Assembly: GCA_028285685.1 (NCBI GenBank)
Contig: JANQOR010000018.1
Coordinates: forward strand, 1-50,714
DNA length: 50,714 bases
Source of the DNA: Cyclobacteriaceae bacterium
GTDB lineage: Bacteria; Bacteroidota; Bacteroidia; Cytophagales; Cyclobacteriaceae
Direction of reading: 5' to 3'
The position numbers were made by a program, and so were the translations under genes. Shown here piece by piece: positions 43,253-50,714 of this stretch (the stretch's first letter is position 1; each line of letters begins with the position of its first letter). The notes beneath the pieces were generated by a model. The model ran no database searches and had not been told where the DNA came from. It saw only the letters and a program-made list of their open reading frames with translations.

Positions 43253-44194
43253 ATGCTAGATTTTGAAAAACCAATCGCAGAACTGGAAGGGAAGTTGGAG
43301 GATATGAAGGAGTTGGCCAAGTCCAGCGATGTCGATGTTGCGGATGCGATCAAGACACTTGAATCAAAGATTGTTGATCTGAAAAAGGAAACATTCGCAA
43401 ATCTCACCAGATGGCAGAGGGTACAACTGTCAAGGCACCCGGATCGACCGTACACCCTGGATTACATTTATGAGATCACGGATGAGTTTGTTGAGCTTCA
43501 TGGCGATCGTGCAGTGAAGGACGACAAAGCGATGGTGGGAGGTTTTGGAATCATTGACAAACAACCAGTCATGGTTATCGGTCAGCAAAAGGGACGTACA
43601 ACGAAGCAGCGCCAGGAACGAAACTTTGGTATGGCTAATCCTGATGGATATCGGAAGGCGTTGCGATTAATGAAGCTTGCTGAAAAATTCAATAAGCCCA
43701 TTGTTACACTGATCGATACACCAGGAGCCTATCCTGGTCTAGAAGCTGAGGAACGTGGACAAGGTGAAGCTATTGCCAGAAATTTAAAGGAGATGATGAT
43801 GCTTAAGGTACCTGTCATCTGCATTATTATTGGTGAGGGGGCCTCCGGTGGAGCACTTGGTATTGCGATCGGGGACAAGGTGATGATGATGGAAAATACC
43901 TGGTACTCTGTGATATCACCGGAATCTTGCTCCTCCATCCTTTGGCGCAGCTGGGACTACAAAGAACAGGCTGCTGAAGCACTAAAGCTTACTGCCAAAG
44001 ATATGCTCAAAAACAAGCTCATCGATGACGTCATCAAGGAGCCTCTGGGTGGGGCCCACAATGACTTACAAGCTTCAGCAAAAGAGCTGAAAAAAGTGAT
44101 TGCCAAAAACTTAAAGGAATTACTTAAAAAGAAACCAGAAGATCGTATCATGGAGCGGATCGAGAAGTTTGGAGGCATGGGCGCCTACAAGTAA
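43253..44194 (+). CDS. accA: Acetyl-CoA carboxylase carboxyltransferase subunit alpha
   Basis: 313 residues, the size of E. coli AccA (319), using the ATG at 43253 ([18 protein letters not shown]). An upstream start would add 35 non-conserved residues. It has the helical N-terminus and crotonase-like core with [46 protein letters not shown] and [15 protein letters not shown]. The last two give the oxyanion glycines. With AccD it transfers CO2 from carboxybiotin to acetyl-CoA, the first step of fatty-acid synthesis. AccD is not in the window. Confidence 0.97.
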   Translation: MLDFEKPIAELEGKLEDMKELAKSSDVDVADAIKTLESKIVDLKKETFANLTRWQRVQLSRHPDRPYTLDYIYEITDEFVELHGDRAVKDDKAMVGGFGIIDKQPVMVIGQQKGRTTKQRQERNFGMANPDGYRKALRLMKLAEKFNKPIVTLIDTPGAYPGLEAEERGQGEAIARNLKEMMMLKVPVICIIIGEGASGGALGIAIGDKVMMMENTWYSVISPESCSSILWRSWDYKEQAAEALKLTAKDMLKNKLIDDVIKEPLGGAHNDLQASAKELKKVIAKNLKELLKKKPEDRIMERIEKFGGMGAYK

Positions 44195-44202
44195 ATTTCC
44201 GT

Positions 44203-44847
44203 ATGAAGCAGATTAATTGGTCTGATCACATTCTAAATTTTTTAGCCGTTATTATAGGTGTTTCTCTGGCTTTTTACGTGAGCAATAGCGCCGAAAAAAG
44301 GAAAGAGAAGGAAGAGTTTGATCAAATCATCCGTTCACTGATTGAGGAAATAGAAACAGATATTAATGTTTACGAAAACTATCAGATCGATAGAAACAAA
44401 CAGCAATCAAAGATCATTACCGAAGTTCTTGGTTTATTGAACGGGGGCAAATCCGATAGTTTGTATGAAAAGTTCAAGGCAAGCATGAATTTTACCAATT
44501 ATGCCCCAAGGAATGTGACATTTAAATCAATTTCGTCCTCTGGTAAACTTGACCTGATCGAAAGCTTCGAGCTGCGAAAACGGATTTCTATTTATCACGA
44601 GGTGTGGGTTGCCGAGGCAGAATTCAGAGGGGCTTCGCAGATCAATTTCCACAATGATCACCTGATGCCCTGGGTCATGAAAAACACGGATTTTGCAGAT
44701 TCCGATCTGGAAAGTCTAAATGATACGGAGGTAAAAAACATGTTGATTGTATATAAATCACTAATAGATGGAAAAGTCAGGCAATACCAAAAAGTCGTTT
44801 CAGAGGGTAAGATTCTGAAGGAGGAACTAGAATCTTTGATTCAATGA
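44203..44847 (+). CDS. DUF6090-like membrane-anchored protein
   Basis: A 214-residue protein with one membrane segment near residues 10-28 (ILNFLAVIIGVSLAFYVSN) and a helical C-terminal domain with a basic-acidic pattern (EKRKEKEEFDQIIRSLIEEIETDINVYENY). The FLAVIIGVSLAFYVSN-AE start is typical of DUF6090 in Bacteroidota. Function unknown. It starts 8 bp after accA and overlaps the acyltransferase gene by four bases, so the three may form an operon. Confidence 0.75.
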   Translation: MKQINWSDHILNFLAVIIGVSLAFYVSNSAEKRKEKEEFDQIIRSLIEEIETDINVYENYQIDRNKQQSKIITEVLGLLNGGKSDSLYEKFKASMNFTNYAPRNVTFKSISSSGKLDLIESFELRKRISIYHEVWVAEAEFRGASQINFHNDHLMPWVMKNTDFADSDLESLNDTEVKNMLIVYKSLIDGKVRQYQKVVSEGKILKEELESLIQ

Positions 44848-45407
44848 GGAACAGGTCTTTGAAAGAACGTTTTTTAGGTTGGCTCTTTAAGCTGTCAGGC
44901 TGGAAACACATCGGTACGCTGCCTACGGATATACAGAAGTACGTGATTATAGTAGCTCCGCACACCAGCAATATTGACTTTTTTGTGGGTTACGGGTACA
45001 AGCATCTTGTGGGATTACATCCAAACTTTCTTGCAAAACGAGAACTCTTCAAAATTCCAATTGTAGGCTGGTTTTTAAAGTCCATTGGGGGGTATCCTGT
45101 GGACAGGGGCAAAAAGACGAACTTGGTTGATCAAGTCGTTGAGCTCTTTGAAAAGACTAAGTCGTTCATCATGACGATCACCCCTGAAGGCACACGGTCC
45201 TATTCTCCTGAGTGGAAGACCGGATTCTATAGGATTGCCCATAAAGCAAACGTCCCAATAGTTAAGGTTGGTTTTGATTATCCTTCAAAAACGATCCATG
45301 TGGATGAACCCAAGTTTGTCAGCGGAAACATGGAGGAGGAGATGGACGAAATTAAAAACCACTTTAAGCAGTTCATCGGACGGCATCCTGAAAAGGGAGT
45401 TAGGTAA
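44844..45407 (+). CDS. 1-acyl-sn-glycerol-3-phosphate acyltransferase family protein
   Basis: A 187-residue PlsC-type acyltransferase with the HxxxxD motif as PHTSNIDFF (His40, Asp45) and the acceptor motif EGTRS at 115-119. It is a short form lacking a long N-terminal anchor. It would acylate a lysophospholipid or a related glycerol ester in membrane lipid synthesis. Cotranscription with accA fits a lipid operon. Exact substrate unproven. Confidence 0.9.
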   Translation: MRNRSLKERFLGWLFKLSGWKHIGTLPTDIQKYVIIVAPHTSNIDFFVGYGYKHLVGLHPNFLAKRELFKIPIVGWFLKSIGGYPVDRGKKTNLVDQVVELFEKTKSFIMTITPEGTRSYSPEWKTGFYRIAHKANVPIVKVGFDYPSKTIHVDEPKFVSGNMEEEMDEIKNHFKQFIGRHPEKGVR

Positions 45408-45461
45408 GTTAGTTGTCAGGTGCTAGTTGACAGTCTTCAATTATCTATTTATCCATGAATC

Positions 45462-45598
45462 AACCATTTCCGCAAAGCCAATCAACTGCTTAACCAATTC
45501 ACCAATCAACCAATCAATCAACTACTTAACCAATTACCTAATCAACCAATCAACTAATTCACCAATCAACCAATTCTCTAATCAACTAATCCATAATC
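45462..45598. repeat. Low-complexity CAACCAATCAA degenerate repeat
   Basis: The 250-bp gap between the acyltransferase and zinc-ribbon genes is dominated by imperfect units of about eight bases (CCAATCAA, CTAATCAA, TTAACCAA). They are reminiscent of the TTGATTGG-rich microsatellite-like tracts found in intergenic regions of this phylum. No gene is supported; the open frames here simply read the repeat. Unit number may vary between strains. Confidence 0.7.
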
Positions 45599-45604
45599 AG
45601 AAAC

Positions 45605-45636
45605 AAAAAAGCCATTGACTTCATGCCAATGGCTTT
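45605..45636 (-). terminator. Rho-independent terminator of the zinc-ribbon gene
   Basis: AAAGCCATTG (45608-45617) pairs with CAATGGCTTT (45627-45636) over a nine-base loop. Read on the minus strand, the right arm is followed by a T run (A at 45605-45610 on the plus strand). It lies 22 bp past the stop codon at 45658. Confidence 0.85.
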
Positions 45637-45657
45637 ATAGTTAGCATTTGTTAGTCG

Positions 45658-46443
45658 TTACTTCTTAGCTGCAGTTTTTCTTGTCGTCCTTCTCTTCGGT
45701 TTCGCTTCCTCGACCACAATCTCATCAAGCACATCTGAAAGAATTCGGCCGCAATGCTCGCATACAATGATTTTCTTCTTTTCGCGGATTTCAGCTTGTT
45801 TTTGAGGGGGAACTATGTTGAAACATCCTCCGCATGCACCTCGATTCACAGGCACAACAGCAAGACCGTTTCTCATGTTGTTCCGTACTCTTTCATACGA
45901 CTTTAGGAGTCGCTCCTCCACATTCTTTTCTGCTTTCTTACGGTCTTTTTCTATCTTTTGCTCGTCGGCTTCAGATTCCTTGGTAATAGTATCAAGCTCA
46001 CCCTTTTTCCCTTCAAGATCTTTTTTTCTTTCAGTCAGCACACCTTTGGTTTCCTCAGCTTCCTCCTTCTTTGCTTCTATCTTCTCATATGCTTCTTTTA
46101 TCCTCTTTTCAAGGATCTGGATCTCCAATTGTTGCAGTTCAACCTCCTTAGTTATCGCATCATACTCACGATTGTTCCGAACATTCATCTGTTGCTCTTC
46201 ATACTTTTTGATAAGCTTCTCTGCATCCTTGATAGCAGCTTTGTTTGCAGCGATTGCATCCTCAAAATCCTTTTGATCTTGCGTTTGCTTATCAAGTCGT
46301 GTTTCGTATCCTGCTATTTCGTCTTCGAGATCCTGAACCTCTTCAGGGAGGGCTCCTCGCACTTTTTTGATCTCGTCAATTTTTGAATCTAATTTTTGTA
46401 GTTTTTCAAGTGCTTCGAGCTTTTGGGCTACTGTATTTTCCAT
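45658..46443 (-). CDS. Coiled-coil protein with C-terminal C4 zinc ribbon
   Basis: A 261-residue protein: a long alpha-helical hairpin (about 20-195, for example LQQLEIQILEKRIKEAYEKIEAKKEEAEE) followed by a zinc ribbon with Cys204, 207, 228 and 231 (CGGCFNIVPP and VCEHCGRIL) and a basic tail (KPKRRTTRKTAAKK). It is like the CT398-type proteins of chlamydiae and the DUF of Nif3-linked genes. It lies 7 bp after the Nif3 gene and is presumably cotranscribed, a conserved pair of unclear function. Nucleic-acid binding is likely. Confidence 0.9.
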   Translation of the reverse strand: MENTVAQKLEALEKLQKLDSKIDEIKKVRGALPEEVQDLEDEIAGYETRLDKQTQDQKDFEDAIAANKAAIKDAEKLIKKYEEQQMNVRNNREYDAITKEVELQQLEIQILEKRIKEAYEKIEAKKEEAEETKGVLTERKKDLEGKKGELDTITKESEADEQKIEKDRKKAEKNVEERLLKSYERVRNNMRNGLAVVPVNRGACGGCFNIVPPQKQAEIREKKKIIVCEHCGRILSDVLDEIVVEEAKPKRRTTRKTAAKK

Positions 46444-46450
46444 TCAGTAT

Positions 46451-47545
46451 TTATAAAAATTTGATAGGATTAGTGTCTACCTCCGATAAACGGAACGCAA
46501 ATTTAGCGAAATTTTTAGTTAATCTTTCGTATAGAAGCTCTTTAGTAAATACCTCACTTTCATAGTGCCCAATATCGACTATGATAATCTCATTGTTCGC
46601 CTCGAAAAAGTCGTGATATTTGAAATCAGCACTGATGAAGATATCTGCTTTTGCCGCTATGGCAGTCTCAAGTAGAAAACGTCCTGAACCACCACAGAAT
46701 GCTATTTTTTTGATCTTCTTCGCGGTGAAATCAGTGTGCTTCACTAGCTTCAGGTTCATCACCTCTTTTAGGTGTTCCATGAAGTCTTCCGTTGACAGTT
46801 CCCTGTCCATCTCCCCGATCATTCCCGAGCCAACTTCCTGGTTTGAATTGATAAGAGTAGACAGATAATAGGCTACCTCTTCATATGGATGACTATTTCG
46901 CATGGCGTTTAACACGGCAACCTTGCAATAAGAAGGAAGAATCACCTCGATACGTGTTTCTTGTACTACTTCGTCTGTGCCGCTCTTACCGATGGTTGGA
47001 TCTGCTTGCTCGTTGGGTCGAAAGGTGCCTTCTCCCGAAAGCTGAAAGCTGCAATGATCGTAGTTGCCAATTTCACCGGCACCCACTTCGTATAAAGCGG
47101 ACAGCAACTCAGACTTGTTGTCAGTGGGTACAAAAACAGTCAGCTTTAGAAGCGTTTCACTTTTGGGTTTGAGGATTCTCAGATTACTGAGTCCTAGTCG
47201 CTGCCCAATTTTTTTGTTGACTCCCGAAATGACGTTGTCAAGATTGGTATGGATAGCGTAGATATTCAGATCATTCCGGATGGCCTTGCGAATACACTTA
47301 TCTATCCAATGTGAGGTTCCTATTTTTTTTACACCTGAAAAGATGAGTGGGTGATGAGAGATAATCATGTTGCATTTGGCGGCGATGGCTTCATCTATCA
47401 CTTGCTCGGTCACGTCCAAGGTAATTAGCGCTCCAGTTGCACTATCGTTTCGGTCTCCAATAATGAGTCCTGAATTGTCATAGGATTCCTGAAGAGAAGG
47501 AGGAGCCCAGCTTTCAAGAAAAGTTGTAATATCTTTTATCTGCAT
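46451..47545 (-). CDS. Nif3-like dinuclear metal centre protein
   Basis: A 364-residue NIF3/YbgI family protein with an inserted PII-like domain in the middle. Conserved features are GDRNDSATGALITLDVT, NMIISHHPLIFSG (metal His pair) and, at the end, DIFISADFKYHDF and IIVDIGHYESEVF (metal His and Glu). It forms a hexamer holding two metals. It is annotated as GTP cyclohydrolase type 2-like in many genomes, but its physiological role is unknown. Upstream of the zinc-ribbon gene. Confidence 0.95.
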   Translation of the reverse strand: MQIKDITTFLESWAPPSLQESYDNSGLIIGDRNDSATGALITLDVTEQVIDEAIAAKCNMIISHHPLIFSGVKKIGTSHWIDKCIRKAIRNDLNIYAIHTNLDNVISGVNKKIGQRLGLSNLRILKPKSETLLKLTVFVPTDNKSELLSALYEVGAGEIGNYDHCSFQLSGEGTFRPNEQADPTIGKSGTDEVVQETRIEVILPSYCKVAVLNAMRNSHPYEEVAYYLSTLINSNQEVGSGMIGEMDRELSTEDFMEHLKEVMNLKLVKHTDFTAKKIKKIAFCGGSGRFLLETAIAAKADIFISADFKYHDFFEANNEIIIVDIGHYESEVFTKELLYERLTKNFAKFAFRLSEVDTNPIKFL

Positions 47546-47654
47546 ATCTCAGGTTCATGATTCTATTTTCTTCCGATTCATCAAATATCAGGAACACTTT
47601 TTGTAAAAGGTAAAAAAAGTTCAACGACTACACCTTCAATCCTTAATTTTGCTT

Positions 47655-49523
47655 GTGCGAAAACTAGTATTGTTTTTTTCCTTTTTCTACACGACCCAGG
47701 CCTTTTCACAACTGCTGGATGATTCAACAAAATTGGTCTATGGACCGCATACCACGAAGTTTGTCTACGAGTCAGACATTTTGAATAACGAGGCATCAAA
47801 GGAGCAATATTCTACTGTAGACACCTTGTTATATCAGTTTGATAGACAGTCATTTATAAATAGAAATGCCCGCAAGTATCAAAATCTGGGAAATTTTGGA
47901 ACAGCCTTAACCTCCGTCTTTTTCGAGCCACAAGCGTTGATCGGAAGAACATCCGGATTCAATGCCTTCGCTCCTTATGCAAGAAAAGGACGCAACACCA
48001 TCAAATTCTACGATACAAAATCTCCGTATATAGATCTTTTAGCTTTTATAGGAGGAGGAAACAAAAACATCGTTAATGTTGATTTTTCCAGAAATGTGCG
48101 TGAAGGATGGAACCTGGGCTTTGACCTTCATAAAATTACCGCCGACAAGATCTTCGCCAGAAATGCGGTGGGTGATCGACAGACCACTGGAACATCCTTT
48201 GATGTTTACACCCACTACAAGCATCAGAACATACCATATCAAGCTGTTTTTTACTACTCTAATACAACACACAATGTTTTCGAGCTTGGTGGAATGCGTT
48301 TCGGAAGCGATTCCACTCTGTCCGAGTTGTTTCAGCTGAACAATGGTTTATTGCGGTTGGAAGAAGCGCAAAACGAGCGAAGTGAATCCATGATCCACCT
48401 TTATCATGACTACCAAATCGCTGAACAATTTCAGCTTTACCATAGTATCGATTTGTACAATGAGGAAAACCTGTACCAGGATTTTGAAGACGGAAGCATC
48501 TCCTCGTATGACACTTATCGCGACGCGTACAATGGTGTTTTTCAAATTGACGCAGACAGCACGCAAGAGCGGGCAAGGTTTTCGTCAGTAACAAATGAAG
48601 TCGGCATTAAGGGGGATTTGTCCAGTATTTTCTATCGGGCTTATATCAAATTGAGGTCTGTAGATTTTGACTACTTGTTGCTTGACCCACTGAGCCGAAC
48701 AACGGAAACATACCTTGGTGGCTACACAAGGTTTAATTGGAAGGAAAAATTTCGGGTAATTGGTGAGGTAGAAGTCCTGCAGACTGGTGAATATTTGTTT
48801 AGCGGCAGTCTCCTAAGCGATCTGATAAACCTAAAATACACCTCCAAGAGTTATCGTGTGCCACTGCTTTATCAAAACTACTTTGGCAACCACTATGAAT
48901 GGCACAATGACTTTTCACCTGTTTTCGTCAACAAGCTGGATGGTAGCCTTAAACTAAGCTACAAAACCATTTCGCTCATTCCCAAAGTCTCATTCACCGC
49001 CTACAATGATCTTGTCTACTTCGATAGAAATCAGGAACCTGTACAGGCCTCTGATGGAATTGCGATTGCTACTATCGGTGGCGAAATCAACACTGTTTTT
49101 GGAAGCCTCGAGGGCGAAGGATTTCATATCGAAAACGAGGTGTTGGCTACAAATGTATCTGGTGGTTCTGGCGATGCAGTAAGGATTCCGGAGCTGTTTT
49201 ACAATGGACGATACTACTGGAAAGGGGATGTTTTTGGCGATGCTATTCCGATCCAGGTAGGCATTGACGCACATGCCAGGTCTTCCTACTTCGCCAATGC
49301 CTACGTCCCTGTTACACAGCAATTTTATCTACAGGATGAGTTTGAGATCTCTAGCTATTTCAGAGCAGATTTGTTCTTCACCATGCGCGTTGATAAATTC
49401 TATGTAGGAATAAAATGGGGATACTTCAATCAACCTCCGGATGGCGGTTATTTTATGACCCCATACTATCCAGGCCAACCTAGAAACTTTGATTTGATGA
49501 TTAGATGGACCTTTTTTGACTGA
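47655..49523 (+). CDS. Putative beta-barrel porin (PF14121 type)
   Basis: About 622 residues with signal peptide (RKLVLFFSFFYTTQAFSQ) and long amphipathic beta strands to an aromatic C-terminus (FDLMIRWTFFD), the outer-membrane barrel signature. The N-terminal part matches the Bacteroidota putative porin family (FDRQSFINRNARKYQNLGNFGTALTSVFF, GRTSGFNAFAPYA). I used the GTG at 47655. A TTG at 47649 overlaps a TAnnTTTG octamer (47644-47651) that could be the promoter. The start is therefore uncertain, and no ATG is available. The stop overlaps the miaE start. Confidence 0.85.
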   Translation: MRKLVLFFSFFYTTQAFSQLLDDSTKLVYGPHTTKFVYESDILNNEASKEQYSTVDTLLYQFDRQSFINRNARKYQNLGNFGTALTSVFFEPQALIGRTSGFNAFAPYARKGRNTIKFYDTKSPYIDLLAFIGGGNKNIVNVDFSRNVREGWNLGFDLHKITADKIFARNAVGDRQTTGTSFDVYTHYKHQNIPYQAVFYYSNTTHNVFELGGMRFGSDSTLSELFQLNNGLLRLEEAQNERSESMIHLYHDYQIAEQFQLYHSIDLYNEENLYQDFEDGSISSYDTYRDAYNGVFQIDADSTQERARFSSVTNEVGIKGDLSSIFYRAYIKLRSVDFDYLLLDPLSRTTETYLGGYTRFNWKEKFRVIGEVEVLQTGEYLFSGSLLSDLINLKYTSKSYRVPLLYQNYFGNHYEWHNDFSPVFVNKLDGSLKLSYKTISLIPKVSFTAYNDLVYFDRNQEPVQASDGIAIATIGGEINTVFGSLEGEGFHIENEVLATNVSGGSGDAVRIPELFYNGRYYWKGDVFGDAIPIQVGIDAHARSSYFANAYVPVTQQFYLQDEFEISSYFRADLFFTMRVDKFYVGIKWGYFNQPPDGGYFMTPYYPGQPRNFDLMIRWTFFD

Positions 49524-50122
49524 TGAGTACACAAAAAACAACGTTGGGATTGGAACTGCCCACTGATCCGAGGTGGGCCAACATTGCTGAGAAAAATATT
49601 GAGGACATCCTTGTAGATCATGCCTATTGTGAGCAAAAGGCGGCGTCATCGTGTATATCATTAATAATCCAGTTCCCCGAACGTGAAAAACTGGTTGAAG
49701 TGTTGACCCCAGTGGTAGCAGAGGAGTGGGCTCACTTTGAATTGGTCATAGAACACTTGAAAACGCGCGGATATAGCCTTGGAAAAGCCAGGAAGGATGA
49801 GTACGTGGTTCGGCTAAATGAGGTGATGAAAAAAGGCGGTAGTAGAGACGAACAACTCGTTGAAAGACTACTGATGAATGCGCTAATTGAAGCAAGAAGT
49901 GCGGAACGTTTTAAAGTGTTGTGGAAAAATCTGGAGGATAAAGAACTACAGCGTTTTTACTATGATCTGATGGTTTCAGAAGCTGGTCATTACCATAATT
50001 TCATCGAGTTAGCGAAAGAATACATGTCCGCTGAAAAAGTGGAAAAAAGATGGAAAGAATTTCTGGCAGAGGAGGCAGAGATTATGAAGAGCCTGGAACC
50101 TAGACCGGATCGAATGCATTAA
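49523..50122 (+). CDS. miaE: tRNA-(2-methylthio-isopentenyl-A37) hydroxylase MiaE
   Basis: A 199-residue carboxylate-bridged diiron hydroxylase of the MiaE family. The helical ferritin-like fold shows WANIAEKNIEDILVDHAYCEQKAAS (Glu and His ligands), EEWAHFELV and NALIEARSAERFKVL, then SEAGHYHNF. It oxidises ms2i6A37 of tRNA to ms2io6A. Its ATG overlaps the porin stop by one base, an unexpected operon partner for a tRNA enzyme. Confidence 0.93.
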   Translation: MSTQKTTLGLELPTDPRWANIAEKNIEDILVDHAYCEQKAASSCISLIIQFPEREKLVEVLTPVVAEEWAHFELVIEHLKTRGYSLGKARKDEYVVRLNEVMKKGGSRDEQLVERLLMNALIEARSAERFKVLWKNLEDKELQRFYYDLMVSEAGHYHNFIELAKEYMSAEKVEKRWKEFLAEEAEIMKSLEPRPDRMH

Positions 50123-50160
50123 TCAATTACGAATTACAAATTTATAATCGTAATTGAAAA

Positions 50161-50714
50161 TCAAGTTTTCTGTTTCTTCTTTTTAGCCGCTGGAAACAAG
50201 ATATTGTTCAGGATCAATCGATACCCAGGAGAATTTGGGTGGAGATTAAGATCTGTTGGAGGCTCATTTACAAAGTGTTGATAATCTTCGGGGTCGTGTC
50301 CACCGTAAAACGTCCAAAAACCTCTTCCTAGAACTCCGTGGATATATTTTGCCTCATTGATTGAAGGTGCTTGACCCATAATAATCACGTCTCCTTTGAC
50401 CAACTCTTTTTTGAAACCGGTGGTTTGACCCATGAACCCATGAATGATCTGTTGATGGTTTTGTGTTAACATGGTAGGAATGGGATCCCACTTGGCTGAG
50501 AATTCGAACAATGTGAAAAAGTCATTCTTCTCGACCAATCCTCGTTCATTGGCCTGGTTGTCAATATTGGAGTATTCGTAACGCATTGCATCGCGCTCAA
50601 TCACAAAATTTTCAAATGCCATTGTCCTTGAGAAATCGAGCTTAGATTGAGCTCTTGGATCGGCGGGGTCTCCATCGTAGATACTCTCGACAATGTCGAT
50701 ACCCTCTGCTGCAA
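50161..50714 (-). CDS. C-terminal part of an 'asparagine synthetase B'-like protein (5' end beyond window)
   Basis: The frame is open from the window edge, so the first internal ATG at 50622 is not the true start. The 184 visible residues include AEGIDIVESIYDGDPAD, EFSAKWDPIPTMLTQNH, GRGFWTFYGGHDPEDYQH and the closing SPGYRLILNNILFPAAKKK. I recognise these as the C-terminal region of a large exported Bacteroidota family labelled 'asparagine synthetase B'. Despite that label it does not look like the amidotransferase enzyme, and its function is unclear. Confidence 0.8.
   Translation of the reverse strand, partial: AAEGIDIVESIYDGDPADPRAQSKLDFSRTMAFENFVIERDAMRYEYSNIDNQANERGLVEKNDFFTLFEFSAKWDPIPTMLTQNHQQIIHGFMGQTTGFKKELVKGDVIIMGQAPSINEAKYIHGVLGRGFWTFYGGHDPEDYQHFVNEPPTDLNLHPNSPGYRLILNNILFPAAKKKKQKT

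Noticed and set aside
45427-45618. 63-residue frame in the CCAATCAA tract
   Set aside because: Asn/Gln/Ile-rich product simply translates the low-complexity repeat.
45815-46276. 153-residue plus-strand frame opposite the zinc-ribbon gene
   Set aside because: Ser/Phe-rich sequence that is the antisense image of the Glu/Lys-rich coiled coil.
50161-50622. Complete 153-residue gene at the right end
   Set aside because: The frame stays open to the window edge, and residues before the internal Met match the larger family, so it is a truncated gene.

Overview
The window looks like a chromosomal segment of a marine-type Bacteroidota, most likely order Cytophagales. The basis is gene content typical of that group: a large FtsX/MacB-type permease, a PF14121-type putative porin, a DUF4097 protein, the RDD/SpoIIM/DUF4129/DUF4350/MoxR/DUF58 membrane cluster, and the 'asparagine synthetase B'-like family. 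Moderate AT-rich composition, weak Shine-Dalgarno signals, several promoters of the TAnnTTTG (-7) type and a GTCATTCTGAA-type REP hairpin fit the same group. The genus is not resolved. I saw no tRNA, rRNA, CRISPR array, prophage or complete insertion sequence.

Layout. 1-240: two 114-115 bp tandem copies carrying three hairpins each, one a terminator. 347-1908: protealysin-like M4 protease with its emfourin-family inhibitor. 2065-9320: a thioredoxin/OmpA fusion, a two-domain sulfurtransferase, an FtsX-type permease, an NHL-repeat lipoprotein and a tiny lipoprotein. 9368-17249: two convergent RDD genes, then a tightly packed membrane operon (SpoIIM-like, polytopic protein, DUF4129, DUF4350, MoxR ATPase, DUF58). 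MoxR and DUF58 are separated by a DUF559 nuclease-like gene and a 229 bp inverted-repeat element. 17295-21886 (mostly minus): small proteins, a VOC protein, a DUF3137-like protein, a Dph6-like PP-loop enzyme and an S9 oligopeptidase. 22073-27083 (plus): TPR protein, SigZ-like sigma factor, Cys-rich secreted protein, membrane protein, LytTR regulator and an unusual alpha/beta hydrolase. 27104-31641: hydroxyacyl-CoA dehydrogenase, class II aldolase, a small acidic secreted protein, an ECF sigma factor with partner, C2-like and VOC proteins.

31716-33561 holds the most unusual feature: seven tandem paralogous genes plus one degenerate copy on the minus strand. Each encodes an N-terminal membrane anchor, an Ala/Glu-rich helix and a C-terminal Cys four residues from the end. 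Their lengths are exactly 69, 76 or 83 residues, differing by whole heptads. They are divergent from a Prc-type tail-specific protease.

35816-40007 carries a DUF4097 protein and what looks like a signalling module: universal stress protein, PAS histidine kinase, and a receiver-Crp/Fnr fusion. TGACA-n2-TGTCA-like sites lie at class-II-activator distance from two candidate promoters. 40113-50714: M14 peptidase, lipoprotein, accA, DUF6090-like protein, acyltransferase, zinc-ribbon coiled-coil protein with Nif3, putative porin, MiaE, and a partial 'asparagine synthetase B'-like gene cut by the window end.

The two best candidates for undescribed biology are the heptad-stepped coiled-coil array and the DUF559 gene paired with its REPIN-like palindrome element.
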